64,000 nucleotides of DNA from Pseudolabrys sp. (GCA_026125895.1 JAHCKG010000014.1:1-64000); one strand, 5' to 3'; shown: positions 25,974 through 35,923, counted from the first letter of the stretch. Notes: generated by a model from the sequence alone, not told the origin. Program-made: numbers and translations.

Positions 25974-27835
25974 TCACATCTTCTTCTTTTTCTTGACCGC
26001 CGTAGTCTTCTTCTTTTTGGCGGTCGTCGCGGGCTTGCGCTTCTTCTTCGGCCGCACCGGTTCCTTGTTCGGATGGGTCGCGGCCGCGGTCGTCCAGTTC
26101 TTGGCCGGCAGCTTGAAGAACATCTCGCGCCGTCGCGTCTTGAACCCGCCCGGATAGAAGTAGCTGTTTGTCCAGACGCCCTTGTCGTCGAGATAGTATT
26201 TTTCGTCGTCTTTCGCCGCGGCTGCCGGCTTTTTCTTCTTCATCGCCGCCTCATTGGCGACGTCGCGGAAATAGAAATGCCGGAACAATCGATCGAACTC
26301 GGTCATGTAGATGTCGGCGACGCGGGTCGAACCGCGGATCAGCAGCATGTTCTCGTCGTTGGCGGTCAGGGAGTTCTCGGAGAAGTTCGCCGACCCTGTG
26401 CAGATCAGCGGATCGTCACTCAAGGGGTCGATGAGCAGGTATTTGGTATGAATGAAGAAAATGTTGCCCTGGTCGCGGGTCAGCTCTTCCTTCAGGAACC
26501 AGCGGTCGAGGGGGAAATCCGTGACCTTTCGCTTGGCGACGAGCTTGCCGTCCTTGACGGTGTACATGGCGCCCAGCACGGCGCCGTAGGAAATCTGCAG
26601 GTCGCGGTCGCCCTTGAGCGCATCGCGCTCTTCGGGGGTGGGCGGCTTCTCCTTCAGGATGAAGCGCAGGAAGTCGCGGTCGCGCGCCAGCGGTTCGATG
26701 AATCCTTGGCGACGGTGAAGGCCGCCGTGAACATAATCGAAGAAGTCGCGTCGCTCATGCGGTCGGCATACCAGTTCAGCATTGAGGCAGACCGGCGCGG
26801 TGAGAAGATGCATGTTTTGGAGTTGGTATCGACGAGTGGCGGCGGATAGGGCGACAATGTCTCGACTTCCTTGGCCTCCGGCGCGTTGGTCGGATTGCCG
26901 CTGACGATCGTCCAGTATTTCAGATAGGTGTCCGCGACGTCGTTGTCGGTCACGAGATGGCCGACATTCGACTGGCCGAGGAAACCGGAAGGGGTGATGT
27001 TGGTCGAGCCGGTCCAGACCTGGTTTCCCTGGTGGCGATTGAGCTTGATGATGAACTTGTTGTGCGGGATCGGCGGGCGCGTGCGCCAGATGATGAATTT
27101 CTTGTATTTGTCCGACGACAGTCCGGCCTTCTTCATTGCCTTCTTGTTCTTGCCGCCCTTGTCACTATGCACGATGAGCAGGACGTCGCAGCCGGCGTCG
27201 ATCTTCTTCTTGAACGCCTCGATGATCGGCGGATAGGTGAATTCATAGACGCAGGCGCGCAGCTTTTCGCTCGTCTTCGTCGTATCGATGAAATCGAGGC
27301 AGGCTTTCAGGAGGCCGCGGGACAGCCAGAGCGTATGCTTGTCATTCGGATTGTTCATCTCCGCATCGGTCGGCTTGTGGTTCTTGAATTCGCGGGCATA
27401 GGCCTGGCTGGCAATGGCGCCGCGGTTGAACCAGATGCCGTGCTTGCCGTCGTTTTCGGGCTCCGTCTCGACCGTCAAGGTCAGCTTGGGAGCGAAAGTC
27501 AAAGCGCCCGGTTGACCGTAGGCCGGATGAATCTCGAATTCGTATTGGGTGCCGGGCTCGGCGGTATAGTCGCTCCACAGGAAGCTCTGGATCGGAAAAT
27601 CGTTCGTTCGATAATCGCCGTTTTCGAGATCGGGCTTGGGCACCAGCTTCTTGAAGACCTTGAGCGAGCGGAGCCATTTCGGCTCGGGGTCGACACCAAC
27701 GCGCTTGCGGCGGAATGCAAAGCCCATAAGTCCGCGGCGTGCCGACCCTTCGCAGTCGAGAGCGATCATGATGGCCCGCGTTCCCGCGATGGCCTTGGCG
27801 TGAAATTTTCCGGCAGAAACGGTCTTGGTACGCAT
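25974..27835 (-). pseudogene. Phospholipase-D-like protein, split by a frameshift
   Basis: Two frames form one gene of about 620 residues. The first holds a degenerate HKD half (HNKFIIKLNR at 258-267, then WTGSTNITPSGF) and ends naturally at FTAAFTVAK (about 377). The sequence resumes one base out as GFIEPLARDRDFLRFIL and carries a canonical HxKxxxxD (IHTKYLLIDP) plus CTGSANFSENSL. The break is at AAGGATTC (26704-26705), where one more G restores K-G-F. Conserved PLD-fold proteins of this sort are phosphodiesterases, often acting on nucleic acids or phospholipids. The C-terminus is a long Lys-rich tail. No signal peptide was seen. Confidence 0.85.
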
Positions 27836-27912
27836 ATACCCCTCCCGCTCAACTATGGTTGTAGGAGGATATTTGACCTCTTTCAGGTTGCGGTCAATCG
27901 GTGGCCGAGCGT

Positions 27913-28842
27913 TCAGCGGCGCTTCGGTCCGGCGGCCGAAGACGCAGGCCCGCGCTGGCCATGCGATGCCGTTGCCAGCAATTCGCGCTCGGCCTGACTC
28001 ATCCAGCGTTCGCGGTGGCGCAGCGAATAAAACTGGCGCTTGGGCAACGGCAGGTGCAACGCCACCAGCGCACCGGATGCCAGTGCGTCGGCGACGGCAA
28101 GACGGGAAAGTGCGGCAGCCCCGGCACCATGTTCGACCGCGGCGCGCACCGCCTCGTTGCTCGGCAGCTCGAGCACGATATCGAGCGAAGACGGATCGAC
28201 GCCGAGATCGGTGAGCGCGTTTTCGAAGATCGAGCGTGTCGCCGAACCGCGCTCGCGGAAGATCCAGCGCATGGCCTTGAGATCGGGCGGCCGCAACGCT
28301 GTGCGGCGGCGCGGCGCGCCGGCAGCGGCGGTGACGACGATGAGCTGATCGTCGGCGACGGCCGTCACGTCCAGCAACGGATCCGCGACTTCACCTTCGA
28401 CGAAGCCGAGATGCACTTCGCCCTCTCGCACCATGGCGGCGACGCTCTCGGTGTTGCCGATAACGAGGCTCAGCGCGATGCCGGGATAGGCGACGCGGTA
28501 ACGCGCCATCAGCGGCGGCATCCAGTAACTGGCGACGGTCTGGCTGGCGGCGAGGCGCAGGGCGCCGCGCTTGAGGCCGGCAAGGTCGCTCAGGACGGTC
28601 TCGGCGGCGGCGGCGCGCGCCAGTACCGCGCGCGCTTCGGTCAGGAACAGCCGGCCGGACTCGGTCAGTTCGATGCGGCGGCCGACACGGTCGAACAGTT
28701 TGACGCCGTGGCGCGCCTCGATGGCGCTGACCGCGGCGCTCACCGCGGATTGCGTCAGGTTCAGCGCGCGCGATGCCTGCGTCACGTGCTCGCGCTCGGC
28801 GACGGCGACGAAAATGCGAAGCTGTTCGAGCGTCAGCGCCAT
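27913..28842 (-). CDS. LysR-family regulator (CysL/CbbR-like)
   Basis: 309 aa. Standard N-terminal wHTH (LRIFVAVAEREHVTQASRAL, then NLTQSAVSAAVSAIEARHGV) and a two-lobed ligand domain (about 90-300) with LVIGNTESVAAMVREGEVHLGF. It follows yeiH on the same strand by 7 bases, an arrangement seen in several bacteria where this regulator controls yeiH. Confidence 0.92.
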   Translation of the reverse strand: MALTLEQLRIFVAVAEREHVTQASRALNLTQSAVSAAVSAIEARHGVKLFDRVGRRIELTESGRLFLTEARAVLARAAAAETVLSDLAGLKRGALRLAASQTVASYWMPPLMARYRVAYPGIALSLVIGNTESVAAMVREGEVHLGFVEGEVADPLLDVTAVADDQLIVVTAAAGAPRRRTALRPPDLKAMRWIFRERGSATRSIFENALTDLGVDPSSLDIVLELPSNEAVRAAVEHGAGAAALSRLAVADALASGALVALHLPLPKRQFYSLRHRERWMSQAERELLATASHGQRGPASSAAGPKRR

Positions 28843-28849
28843 GGTTCGA

Positions 28850-29890
28850 TCAGGTCGTCAGCTTCACCAGGATCAGGCTGAACAGGGCGATGAAGAGGAA
28901 CGCGGCGAGGCCGAGCAGCAGCGGCCGCAGGCCCTTGAGCCGCAGTTTGGCGATGTCGGTCTCCAGCCCCATCGCCGCCAGCGCCACCGACAAGAGGAAA
29001 GTGGTGGCGGGAACGACGTAGCTCATCACCTGCGGCGGAATCTCGACGAGGCTGTTGACGATCACCAGCGCGACGAAGCCGAACACGAAGTAAGGGAGGG
29101 GCGCCGATTGCGCCGCGCCATGCGCGCGCGTTTCGCTGCGCCGGCGCGCGATCATGCCGAGCGCGATGATGAGCGGCGCCAGCAGCATGACCCGCGAGAG
29201 CTTGGCGATGGTGCCGAAATAGCCGGCCTGCTGGCCGTCCTGATAGGCGGCGGCGACGACCTGCGCGATCTCGTGAATCGAGGAGCCGGTCCACAGGCCG
29301 TAGGCATGCGGCGTCAGATGCAGCACGCCTGGCAGCAGCGGATATAGGAACATTGCGATGGAGCCGAACACCGTGACGCAGGCCACGGCATAGGCAACGT
29401 CCTCGTCATGGGCGCCGGTGACGGTGTTGGTGGCGATCACGGCGGAGGCGCCGCAGATCGACGTGCCGGCCGCGATCAGTTCGGCGAGACGGCGATCGAC
29501 GCCGAGCAAGCGGCCGCACCATTTGGTGAACATGAAGGTCGCCACCAGCGTTGTCACGATGACCGCGACGCCGGTGACGCCCACCTCGGCGACTTGCGAC
29601 GCGGTGAGCTGGAGGCCGAGCAGGATGATGGCGAAGCGCAGGATGCGGCGGAGCGAGAAGGTGATGCCGGCCTTGGCGCGGGCCGGCGTGCCGACGATGT
29701 TGTGGAAGCCGATGCCGATCAGGATGGCGAGGATCATCGGGCTAAGCACCGACACGCCGGGAATGAACCGCAGGCCAAACCCGGCGGCCGCGATCGCCGC
29801 GGTGAGCGCCAGACCCGGCAGGATGGCGCTCAGGCCGCTCCACAGGCGGACGGCCGGAGAGGCGGCGGAATCGGGGGCGGCGGCGCTCAT
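28850..29890 (-). CDS. yeiH: YeiH/UPF0324 family membrane transporter
   Basis: 346 aa from the ATG at 29890 (AGGA about 10 bases upstream). About ten transmembrane helices. Family motifs [40 protein letters not shown] and [20 protein letters not shown] are intact. UPF0324 proteins are proposed sulfate/sulfite-related exporters; evidence is indirect. A longer frame to 29965 would start inside the TATAAT promoter box, so it is rejected. Confidence 0.9.
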   Translation of the reverse strand: MSAAAPDSAASPAVRLWSGLSAILPGLALTAAIAAAGFGLRFIPGVSVLSPMILAILIGIGFHNIVGTPARAKAGITFSLRRILRFAIILLGLQLTASQVAEVGVTGVAVIVTTLVATFMFTKWCGRLLGVDRRLAELIAAGTSICGASAVIATNTVTGAHDEDVAYAVACVTVFGSIAMFLYPLLPGVLHLTPHAYGLWTGSSIHEIAQVVAAAYQDGQQAGYFGTIAKLSRVMLLAPLIIALGMIARRRSETRAHGAAQSAPLPYFVFGFVALVIVNSLVEIPPQVMSYVVPATTFLLSVALAAMGLETDIAKLRLKGLRPLLLGLAAFLFIALFSLILVKLTT

Positions 29891-29963
29891 CAGGGCAATT
29901 CCTGAGGTGAAAACAGTGGAGGCTGCGCCGATCATGAGCCGGTCCGAACGATCAATCCAATTC

Positions 29964-29992
29964 ATTATATAGCATAAAATGTTCGGTTTGAA
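29964..29992 (-). promoter_or_regulatory. Promoter of yeiH-lysR
   Basis: On the minus strand TTCAAA (29992-29987), 17-base spacer, TATAAT (29969-29964), a consensus -10. It lies about 75 bases before the chosen yeiH start and supports that choice. Confidence 0.65.
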
Positions 29993-30030
29993 CGAACGAA
30001 ATGCCAGCGTGAACGGTTGAAGGAGCGGCC

Positions 30031-30588
30031 ATGAAGCCGATCAGAAAGACCGATTTTCCGGTGTCGGAGATCCGCCGGTTTCTCGAGCCCGGACCGGTGG
30101 TGCTGGTGAGTTCGGGGCACAAGGGCGAGCGCAACATCATGACCGTGGGCTGGCACATGGTGATGGAATTCACGCCGGCGCTGGTCGGCTGCGTCATCGC
30201 CGGCAGCAATCACTCCTTCGAACTGATACGCCGCTCGAAGGAATGCGTGATCAATGTGCCGACGGTGGATCTTGCCGTGACGGTTGCCAAGATCGGCAAC
30301 TGCTCTGGCGCCGACACCGACAAGTTCGCCAGGTTCAAACTGACCGCGGAGCAGGGCGAGGCGGTGAAGGCGCCGCTGATCGGCGAATGTCACGCGTGCC
30401 TCGAATGCCGGCTGCACGACGGCAAGCTGATCGACTCCTATAACTTCTTCATCTTCGAAGTGGTGAAGGCGCATGCGGCGCGCGCACCAAAATATCCGAA
30501 GACGATCCATTATCGCGGCAGCGGCCAGTTTATGGTGTCGGGCAACTCACTTAATTTGCGCCGCCACTTCCGGCCCGGCATGTTGTAG
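30031..30588 (+). CDS. Flavin reductase-like domain protein
   Basis: 185 aa. FMN-binding split-barrel of the flavin-reductase/DIM6 family: [20 protein letters not shown] near residues 22-41, then [16 protein letters not shown] and an [17 protein letters not shown] segment with two cysteines. Likely NAD(P)H:flavin reductase or FMN-binding oxidoreductase. Divergent from yeiH; no oxygenase partner next to it. Confidence 0.87.
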   Translation: MKPIRKTDFPVSEIRRFLEPGPVVLVSSGHKGERNIMTVGWHMVMEFTPALVGCVIAGSNHSFELIRRSKECVINVPTVDLAVTVAKIGNCSGADTDKFARFKLTAEQGEAVKAPLIGECHACLECRLHDGKLIDSYNFFIFEVVKAHAARAPKYPKTIHYRGSGQFMVSGNSLNLRRHFRPGML

Positions 30589-30793
30589 TTTGCCGCCTTT
30601 TGCAGTTCCCGATCTTGCAAGGACTCGCGATATCGGCGCGTTAGCCGGGCGCCTTACGCCTTTCGTCTAGTCTGTGCGGCTGGACTTTGCGCATAGCGAG
30701 CTGTGTCCGCCGCGCATGCCTCGGCTTGCTGGCCGCACATCCGTCGGCCTATGTCCGCGGCGAAACCACATTTCGCCGAAGGCGCTCAATCGC

Positions 30794-32125
30794 ATGTCAC
30801 AAGCTTCCGTTCCTGCCGCCGCGCGCGTCGCTCACACGCCGTGGTACCGCGTCCTTTATATTCAGGTCCTGATCGCCATCGTCCTCGGCGTCGTTCTCGG
30901 CCATTACTGGCCCGATCTCGCCAAGCAGATGAAACCGCTTGGCGATGGCTTCATCGCGCTGATCAAGATGATGATCGCGCCGGTCATCTTCTGCACGGTG
31001 GTGCACGGCATCTCGTCGATGGGCGATCTGCGCCGCGTCGGCCGCGTCGGCATCAAGACGCTGGTCTATTTCGAACTGGTCTCGACACTGGCGCTGGCGA
31101 TCGGTCTGATCGTCGGCGAACTGTTGCAGCCCGGCGCCGGCTTCAACATCGATCCGGCGAGCCTCGACGCCAACTCGGTCGCCAGCTACGTGACGCGCGC
31201 CCAGCATGACGGCATCGTTGCCCATCTCATCGCCATCATCCCGGACAGCTATTTCGGCGCGCTGGCCAAGGGCGACCTGTTGCAGGTGCTGCTGGTGTCG
31301 ATCCTCTCGGGCTTTGCCATCGCGGCGCTCGGCGAACGCGGCAAGCCGATCTCCTCCGCCATTGACCAGGCAGCCAAGGTTTTCTTCGGCATCATCCGCA
31401 TCGTCGTGCAGGTCGCGCCTATCGGCGCCTTCGGCGCCATGGCCTTCACCATCGGCGCTTACGGCATCGGCTCGCTGGCCAAGCTGGCGATGCTGGTCGG
31501 CACGTTCTATCTCACCAGCATCCTGTTCGTGCTGATCGTGCTCGGCGCCATCGCGCGCATGGCCGGCTTCTCGATCATCCGCTTCATCGGCTACATCAAG
31601 GACGAACTGCTGATCGTGCTCGGCACCTCGTCGTCGGAGACGGTGCTGCCGCAGCTCATTCAGAAGATGGAGCATCTCGGCGCCTCGCGTCCGGTGGTCG
31701 GTCTCGTCATCCCGACCGGTTACTCCTTCAACCTCGATGGCACCAACATCTACATGACGCTGGCGACCTTGTTCCTGGCGCAGGCGACCAACACGCACCT
31801 GACCATCTGGCAGGAGCTCGGCATCCTCGGCATCGCCATGATCACGTCGAAGGGCGCCTCAGGCGTCACCGGCGCCGGCTTCGTCACTTTGGCGGCGACG
31901 CTCGCCATCGTGCCGGATATTCCGATCGGGTCGCTGGCGCTGCTGCTCGGCATCGACAAGTTCATGAGCGAGTGCCGCGCGCTGACAAACCTGGTTGGCA
32001 ACGGCGTCGCCTGCGTCGTCATCAGCCGCTCCGAAGGCGAGCTCGACAAGGAGGCGCTGAACCATGCGCTGGCGCATCCGATCATCGAGGGCGAGGCGCT
32101 GGAGCCCGGCGCGGCGAAAGCCTGA
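30794..32125 (+). CDS. dctA: C4-dicarboxylate:cation symporter DctA
   Basis: 443 aa from the ATG at 30794; the family length is 428-444. Sodium/proton-dependent uptake of succinate, fumarate and malate across the inner membrane (DAACS/GltP family). Eight helices and two re-entrant loops. Signature [20 protein letters not shown], then [20 protein letters not shown] and [19 protein letters not shown]. Longer frames to 30674 add a non-membrane segment. No DctB/DctD two-component genes are in the window. A strong terminator follows. Confidence 0.96.
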   Translation: MSQASVPAAARVAHTPWYRVLYIQVLIAIVLGVVLGHYWPDLAKQMKPLGDGFIALIKMMIAPVIFCTVVHGISSMGDLRRVGRVGIKTLVYFELVSTLALAIGLIVGELLQPGAGFNIDPASLDANSVASYVTRAQHDGIVAHLIAIIPDSYFGALAKGDLLQVLLVSILSGFAIAALGERGKPISSAIDQAAKVFFGIIRIVVQVAPIGAFGAMAFTIGAYGIGSLAKLAMLVGTFYLTSILFVLIVLGAIARMAGFSIIRFIGYIKDELLIVLGTSSSETVLPQLIQKMEHLGASRPVVGLVIPTGYSFNLDGTNIYMTLATLFLAQATNTHLTIWQELGILGIAMITSKGASGVTGAGFVTLAATLAIVPDIPIGSLALLLGIDKFMSECRALTNLVGNGVACVVISRSEGELDKEALNHALAHPIIEGEALEPGAAKA

Positions 32126-32153
32126 CGGCTCACTGACATCTCCAAAGACTGGC

Positions 32154-32187
32154 GCGCGGTCCGGAACCTCCGGGCCGCGCTTTTTTT
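32154..32187 (+). terminator. Intrinsic terminator of dctA
   Basis: 12-base arms 32154-32165 and 32169-32180 (one G-U pair), 3-base loop, followed by seven T. Confidence 0.9.
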
Positions 32188-32193
32188 GTGCGA

Positions 32194-32231
32194 TTGACAT
32201 CGCCTCGAATCATGGATAGAAAATATCCATG
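32194..32231 (+). promoter_or_regulatory. Promoter with overlapping palindromic operator for the Rrf2 gene
   Basis: TTGACA (32194-32199) with a 17-base spacer to a weak -10 TAGAAA (32217-32222). A palindrome CATGGATA-N5-TATCCATG (32211-32231) covers the -10, matching the size and AT-rich centre of Rrf2-family (NsrR/IscR-like) operators. Autoregulation is likely. Confidence 0.65.
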
Positions 32232-32272
32232 AATAGGAGAAGCCCGGCGCGGCGCCGGGCAGGGCGACACGC

Positions 32273-32788
32273 ATGAAACTCGGCGACGGCGTCGAACAGG
32301 CGATCCACTGCGTGCTGCTGATGAGCGGCCTGTCGGAGACGGGCGTGCTCTCGGCGGCGGCGCTCGCTGAATTCCATGGCGTGTCACCGAGCTATCTCCT
32401 CAAGCATCTGCAAGCCATGGCCGGGGCGGGGTTGCTCGAATCCGTGCCGGGTCCGAAAGGCGGCTACCGGCTGGCCAAGGCGACGGACAAGATCACGCTG
32501 CTCGACATCGTGCTGGCGGTCGAAGGGCCGCAGCCGGCTTTCCGCTGCGCCGAAATTCGCCAGCGCGGACCCAATCCCGTCGCCAGCCATTTCTTCAAGG
32601 CGCCGTGCGCGATCAACGCCGCGATGCTCAAGGCCGAGAAGGCGTACCGCGCCGAGCTCAAGAACGTGACGGTGGCCGATCTCAACGGCCGCGGTGGCGC
32701 CGATCTCGGCAAGGCGATCGCCACGCGATCCTGCGCCTTCTTCGATCTTCACGAACGCAACCGGTCCACTGTTTCATCAAGGGAGTAA
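32273..32788 (+). CDS. Rrf2-family transcriptional regulator
   Basis: 171 aa. wHTH with LSAAALAEFHGVSPSYLLKH at about residues 26-45 and a GLLESVPGPKGGYRLAKATD wing. A single conserved-region cysteine pair (FRCAEIRQRGPN; KAPCAINAAM) is spaced unlike the three-Cys FeS site of IscR/NsrR, so a cluster is doubtful. Four bases before the AhpD-like gene, suggesting redox-responsive control of it. Confidence 0.9.
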   Translation: MKLGDGVEQAIHCVLLMSGLSETGVLSAAALAEFHGVSPSYLLKHLQAMAGAGLLESVPGPKGGYRLAKATDKITLLDIVLAVEGPQPAFRCAEIRQRGPNPVASHFFKAPCAINAAMLKAEKAYRAELKNVTVADLNGRGGADLGKAIATRSCAFFDLHERNRSTVSSRE

Positions 32789-32792
32789 TGTC

Positions 32793-33254
32793 ATGAAGAC
32801 ACGTTTCGATTTCGCCACCGTCGCCCCCGAGGCCATGAAGGCCGCGGTCGCGCTGGAGATGCATTGCAAGAACAGCGGCCTGCCGGCGCGGCTGTTTCAT
32901 CTGATCAAGCTACGCGCTTCGATCATCAACGGCTGTTCCTATTGCGTCGACATGCACTCGAAGGAGGCGCAGCATTCCGGCCTGCCCGAACAGTGGATCC
33001 GCCTGGTGTCGGCCTGGCACGAGTCGACGGTGTTCACCGACGAGGAACGCGCGGTGCTGGCCTTCACCGACTCGCTGACGCTCGTCGCGCAGACCCGTGC
33101 GCCGGACGAGGACTACGAGGAATTGCGCAAGTATTTCTCGGAGGCCGACATCGCCAAGATGATCCTGGTGATCGGCGCCATCAATGTGTGGAACCGCATC
33201 GCCGTCGGCACCCGCAAGAAGCACCCGGTCGATGCCGCCGCCAAAGCGGCCTAA
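32793..33254 (+). CDS. Carboxymuconolactone decarboxylase / AhpD-like peroxidase
   Basis: 153 aa from the ATG at 32793 (GGGAG before it). All-helical AhpD-like fold with the redox motif CSYCVDMHSKEA (CxxC and downstream His) near residues 46-57. Such proteins act as alkylhydroperoxidases or disulfide reductases. Cotranscribed with an Rrf2 regulator, a common pairing. Confidence 0.92.
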   Translation: MKTRFDFATVAPEAMKAAVALEMHCKNSGLPARLFHLIKLRASIINGCSYCVDMHSKEAQHSGLPEQWIRLVSAWHESTVFTDEERAVLAFTDSLTLVAQTRAPDEDYEELRKYFSEADIAKMILVIGAINVWNRIAVGTRKKHPVDAAAKAA

Positions 33255-33286
33255 CGCGGCCGCCTGACAGGCGGCAAACGGTCGGT

Positions 33287-33348
33287 GGCCGGGCCAAAAG
33301 CAGGGAAAACCCTTGAAAACGGGCGCTTTCCCTGCCACATGCCCGGCC
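33287..33348. other. Large hairpin abutting the prfC start codon
   Basis: Three nested stems: GGCCGGGC/GCCCGGCC (33287-33294, 33341-33348), GCAGGGAAA/TTTCCCTGC (33300-33308, 33327-33335) and CCC/GGG (33310-33312, 33321-33323), separated by a symmetric 5x5 internal loop and a small asymmetric one. It ends on the base before the prfC ATG. It could terminate the upstream operon, be a repeat element, or limit prfC translation. Confidence 0.75.
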
Positions 33349-34977
33349 ATGGATCAGACCCTCGCCAGCGCCGATTCGGGCCCGAAACTGCGGAATTCCT
33401 CGCCTCTGGCGGCGGAAGTCGACCGCCGGCGCACCTTTGCCATCATTTCCCACCCCGACGCCGGCAAGACGACGCTGACCGAAAAGCTGCTGCTGTTCGG
33501 GGGCGCCATCAATCTCGCCGGTCAGGTCAAGGCCAAGCGCGACCGCCGCTCGACCCGTTCGGACTGGATGGGCATCGAAAAGGAGCGCGGCATCTCGGTC
33601 GTCACCTCGGTCATGACCTTCGATTACGACGGCCGCGTCTTCAATCTGCTCGACACGCCGGGCCATGAGGACTTCTCCGAAGACACCTATCGCACGCTGA
33701 CCGCGGTCGATAGCGCGGTGATGGTGATCGACGCCGCCAAGGGCATCGAGGCACGCACGCGCAAGCTGTTCGAGGTCTGCCGGCTGCGTGATATCCCGAT
33801 CATCACCTTCATCAACAAGATGGATCGCGAGAGCCGCGACCCGTTTGAGATCCTCGACGAGATCGAGAAGACTTTGGCGCTCGACACCACGCCGATGACC
33901 TGGCCGATCGGCATGGGCCGCGACTTCGCCGGCACTTACGACATTCGCCGCGGCGACATGCGGCTGATGACGGAAGACTCCAAGGACGCGCAGTCTCAGC
34001 CGCTCGATCTGCCGATGCTGTCGGCCAAGAACCCGATGCTCGATGCCGACGCGATCGGCGAGGAGCTCAAGCTCGTCAAGGAAGCGTGCAAGCCGTTCGA
34101 CTTCGCCGCCTTCCGCGAAGGCCACCTGACGCCGGTCTACTTCGGATCGGCGCTGAAGAACTTCGGCGTCAAGGATCTGCTCGACGCGCTCGCCGAATTC
34201 GCGCCGCCGCCGCGGCCGCAGGCATCGTCCACTCGCACGGTGGAGCCGGAAGAAAACAACATGTCGGCCTTCGTCTTCAAGATCCAGGCCAACATGGATC
34301 CGAACCACCGCGACCGCATCGCCTTCGCGCGGCTCGTGTCCGGCAAATTGCGCCGCGGCATGCGCGCCAAGCTGGTGCGCACCGGCAAGCCGATGACGTT
34401 GTCGGCGCCGCAGTTCTTCTTCGCGCAGGACCGCTCGATCGCCGACGAGGCCTTCGCCGGCGACGTCGTCGGCATTCCCAACCACGGCACCTTGCGCATC
34501 GGCGATACGTTGACCGAAGGCGAAGACATCAAGTTTCTCGGCGTGCCGATGTTCGCGCCGGAAATCCTGCGCCGCGTCAAGCTCGGCGATCCGATGAAGG
34601 CCAAGAAGCTCAAAGAGGCGCTGCAGCAGATGGCGGAAGAGGGCGTTGTGCAGGTGTTCCGCCCGCTCGATGGCGCGCCGGCCATGGTCGGCGTCGTCGG
34701 CTCGCTGCAGCTCGACGTCTTGAAGGTGCGCCTCAACGACGAATACGGTCTCGAGATTGGTTTCGACCAGCCCGAATTCCAGCTCGCGCGCTGGATCTCC
34801 TGCGACGACGACAAGAAGCTCAACGATTTCGTGCAGGCGAATTATTCGTCCTGCGCCGAGGATCTCGACGGCGACAAGGTGTTCATGGCGCGCAACCAGT
34901 TCATCCTCGATTACACCGGCGAACGCGCGCCCGGCATCGTCTTCAACGACATCAAGGACGTGAAGAAGGCGGAGTAG
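33349..34977 (+). CDS. prfC: Peptide chain release factor 3
   Basis: 542 aa. Translational GTPase that removes RF1/RF2 from the ribosome after termination. P-loop in IISHPDAGKTTLTEKLL (about residues 34-50), switch ERGISVVTSVM, DTPGHEDFSEDT, and guanine-binding NKMD. Domains 2 and 3 follow to FVQANYSSCAEDLDGDKVFM. The start is uncertain: ATG 33349 has no Shine-Dalgarno and follows a strong hairpin, while a TTG at 33313 lies inside the hairpin. Length matches E. coli RF3 (529 aa). Confidence 0.95.
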   Translation: MDQTLASADSGPKLRNSSPLAAEVDRRRTFAIISHPDAGKTTLTEKLLLFGGAINLAGQVKAKRDRRSTRSDWMGIEKERGISVVTSVMTFDYDGRVFNLLDTPGHEDFSEDTYRTLTAVDSAVMVIDAAKGIEARTRKLFEVCRLRDIPIITFINKMDRESRDPFEILDEIEKTLALDTTPMTWPIGMGRDFAGTYDIRRGDMRLMTEDSKDAQSQPLDLPMLSAKNPMLDADAIGEELKLVKEACKPFDFAAFREGHLTPVYFGSALKNFGVKDLLDALAEFAPPPRPQASSTRTVEPEENNMSAFVFKIQANMDPNHRDRIAFARLVSGKLRRGMRAKLVRTGKPMTLSAPQFFFAQDRSIADEAFAGDVVGIPNHGTLRIGDTLTEGEDIKFLGVPMFAPEILRRVKLGDPMKAKKLKEALQQMAEEGVVQVFRPLDGAPAMVGVVGSLQLDVLKVRLNDEYGLEIGFDQPEFQLARWISCDDDKKLNDFVQANYSSCAEDLDGDKVFMARNQFILDYTGERAPGIVFNDIKDVKKAE

Positions 34978-34983
34978 GGCTTG

Positions 34984-35119
34984 CTTGCCCCGGACGCGCC
35001 GCAGCACGAGCGTCAGCGAAGTGATGCGGTGCAGAGCGGGGGCCGTCGCGATGACCGCGGTCGTTACGATCCCCGGGTCTGCGGCGCATCATTTCATGCT
35101 GCGCCGCGCCCGGGACAAG
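34984..35119. repeat. Palindromic repeat element downstream of prfC
   Basis: Arms of 23 bases (34984-35006 and 35097-35119) with 3 mismatches enclose about 90 bases, beginning CTTGCCCCGG and ending CCGGGACAAG. This is a Bradyrhizobium-type intergenic repeat and could fold to a long stem that terminates prfC. Confidence 0.7.
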
Positions 35120-35205
35120 CATAGTGCGCTGCTGTCGCCGCCCCCGCTTGCCCTTCCTCCCGCAATAGCCCAGCCTGAGTTCCCGATCATCGGGGGCGGG
35201 CGGTT

Positions 35206-35916
35206 ATGCGATTCATCATCGGATTTCTCTCCGGCGTGCTCGGCGCGCTGGCCGGCTGGTTTGCCCTGGCGATGCTGGTGATCGGCGTTTCCGGGCCGGA
35301 TCGCGATGGCGGCATCGCCATGGGCGCCTTCTTCAACATCGGGCCGATCGGCGGCGTCATTGGCTTTATCGCTGGCGTGCTGCTCTATGTGAAGTTCGGT
35401 GAGCGGCGGGTCGCGGCGTCGTCCGGCGATACGGCGCCTCAGGCTGCCGCGGCGCTGGGCCGCACGCGCGTGTCGCGGCCTTTCGCCATCGTGGTCGTGG
35501 CGATCCTCGCCGTTCTGGCCTGGTGGGGCTGGTACGAGTTTATTCGCTCGCCGTACCTGTCGCACGGCTTCATGCGGCTCGATCTGCAATTCCGGCTGCC
35601 GTCGGGCATGCCGCTGCCGGATGCGGCGGCGGTGCGCATCACGGTGCAGGAGGGCGATCAGTTTCTCGAACCGGCGCTCGGTCCATCCTGGCACGGCACC
35701 GACGAAGGCCGCCGCGTCATCCTCGCCCACGTCACGCTGAGCCGGAAGACCAGCCGGCGCACGGTCACGCTGGCGCTTCCTGGCGTCGCCGAGCAGTCAT
35801 GGTCACTCGGCCTGTCGAGCGACCCCGAACCGATGCCGGGTTTTTCGGACTGGAAGTTGTCTGGTGCGGCCGGGCCGAAGATCGAGATGAATTATCGGCT
35901 CCGCGAGGACCGGTGA
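35206..35916 (+). CDS. Hypothetical membrane protein
   Basis: 236 aa. Three hydrophobic segments: about 3-27 (LSGVLGALAGWFALAMLVIG), 42-63 (GPIGGVIGFIAGVLLYV) and 92-110 (FAIVVVAILAVLAWWGW), then about 120 residues of soluble, beta-rich domain likely in the periplasm. No family recognised. Convergent with the Ntn hydrolase gene, 7 bases apart. Confidence 0.65.
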   Translation: MRFIIGFLSGVLGALAGWFALAMLVIGVSGPDRDGGIAMGAFFNIGPIGGVIGFIAGVLLYVKFGERRVAASSGDTAPQAAAALGRTRVSRPFAIVVVAILAVLAWWGWYEFIRSPYLSHGFMRLDLQFRLPSGMPLPDAAAVRITVQEGDQFLEPALGPSWHGTDEGRRVILAHVTLSRKTSRRTVTLALPGVAEQSWSLGLSSDPEPMPGFSDWKLSGAAGPKIEMNYRLREDR

Positions 35917-35923
35917 GGGCCTG

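Noticed and set aside
34978-35205. tRNA-like or small RNA gene after prfC
   Set aside because: The structure is explained by the inverted-repeat element; no tRNA arms or CCA context.
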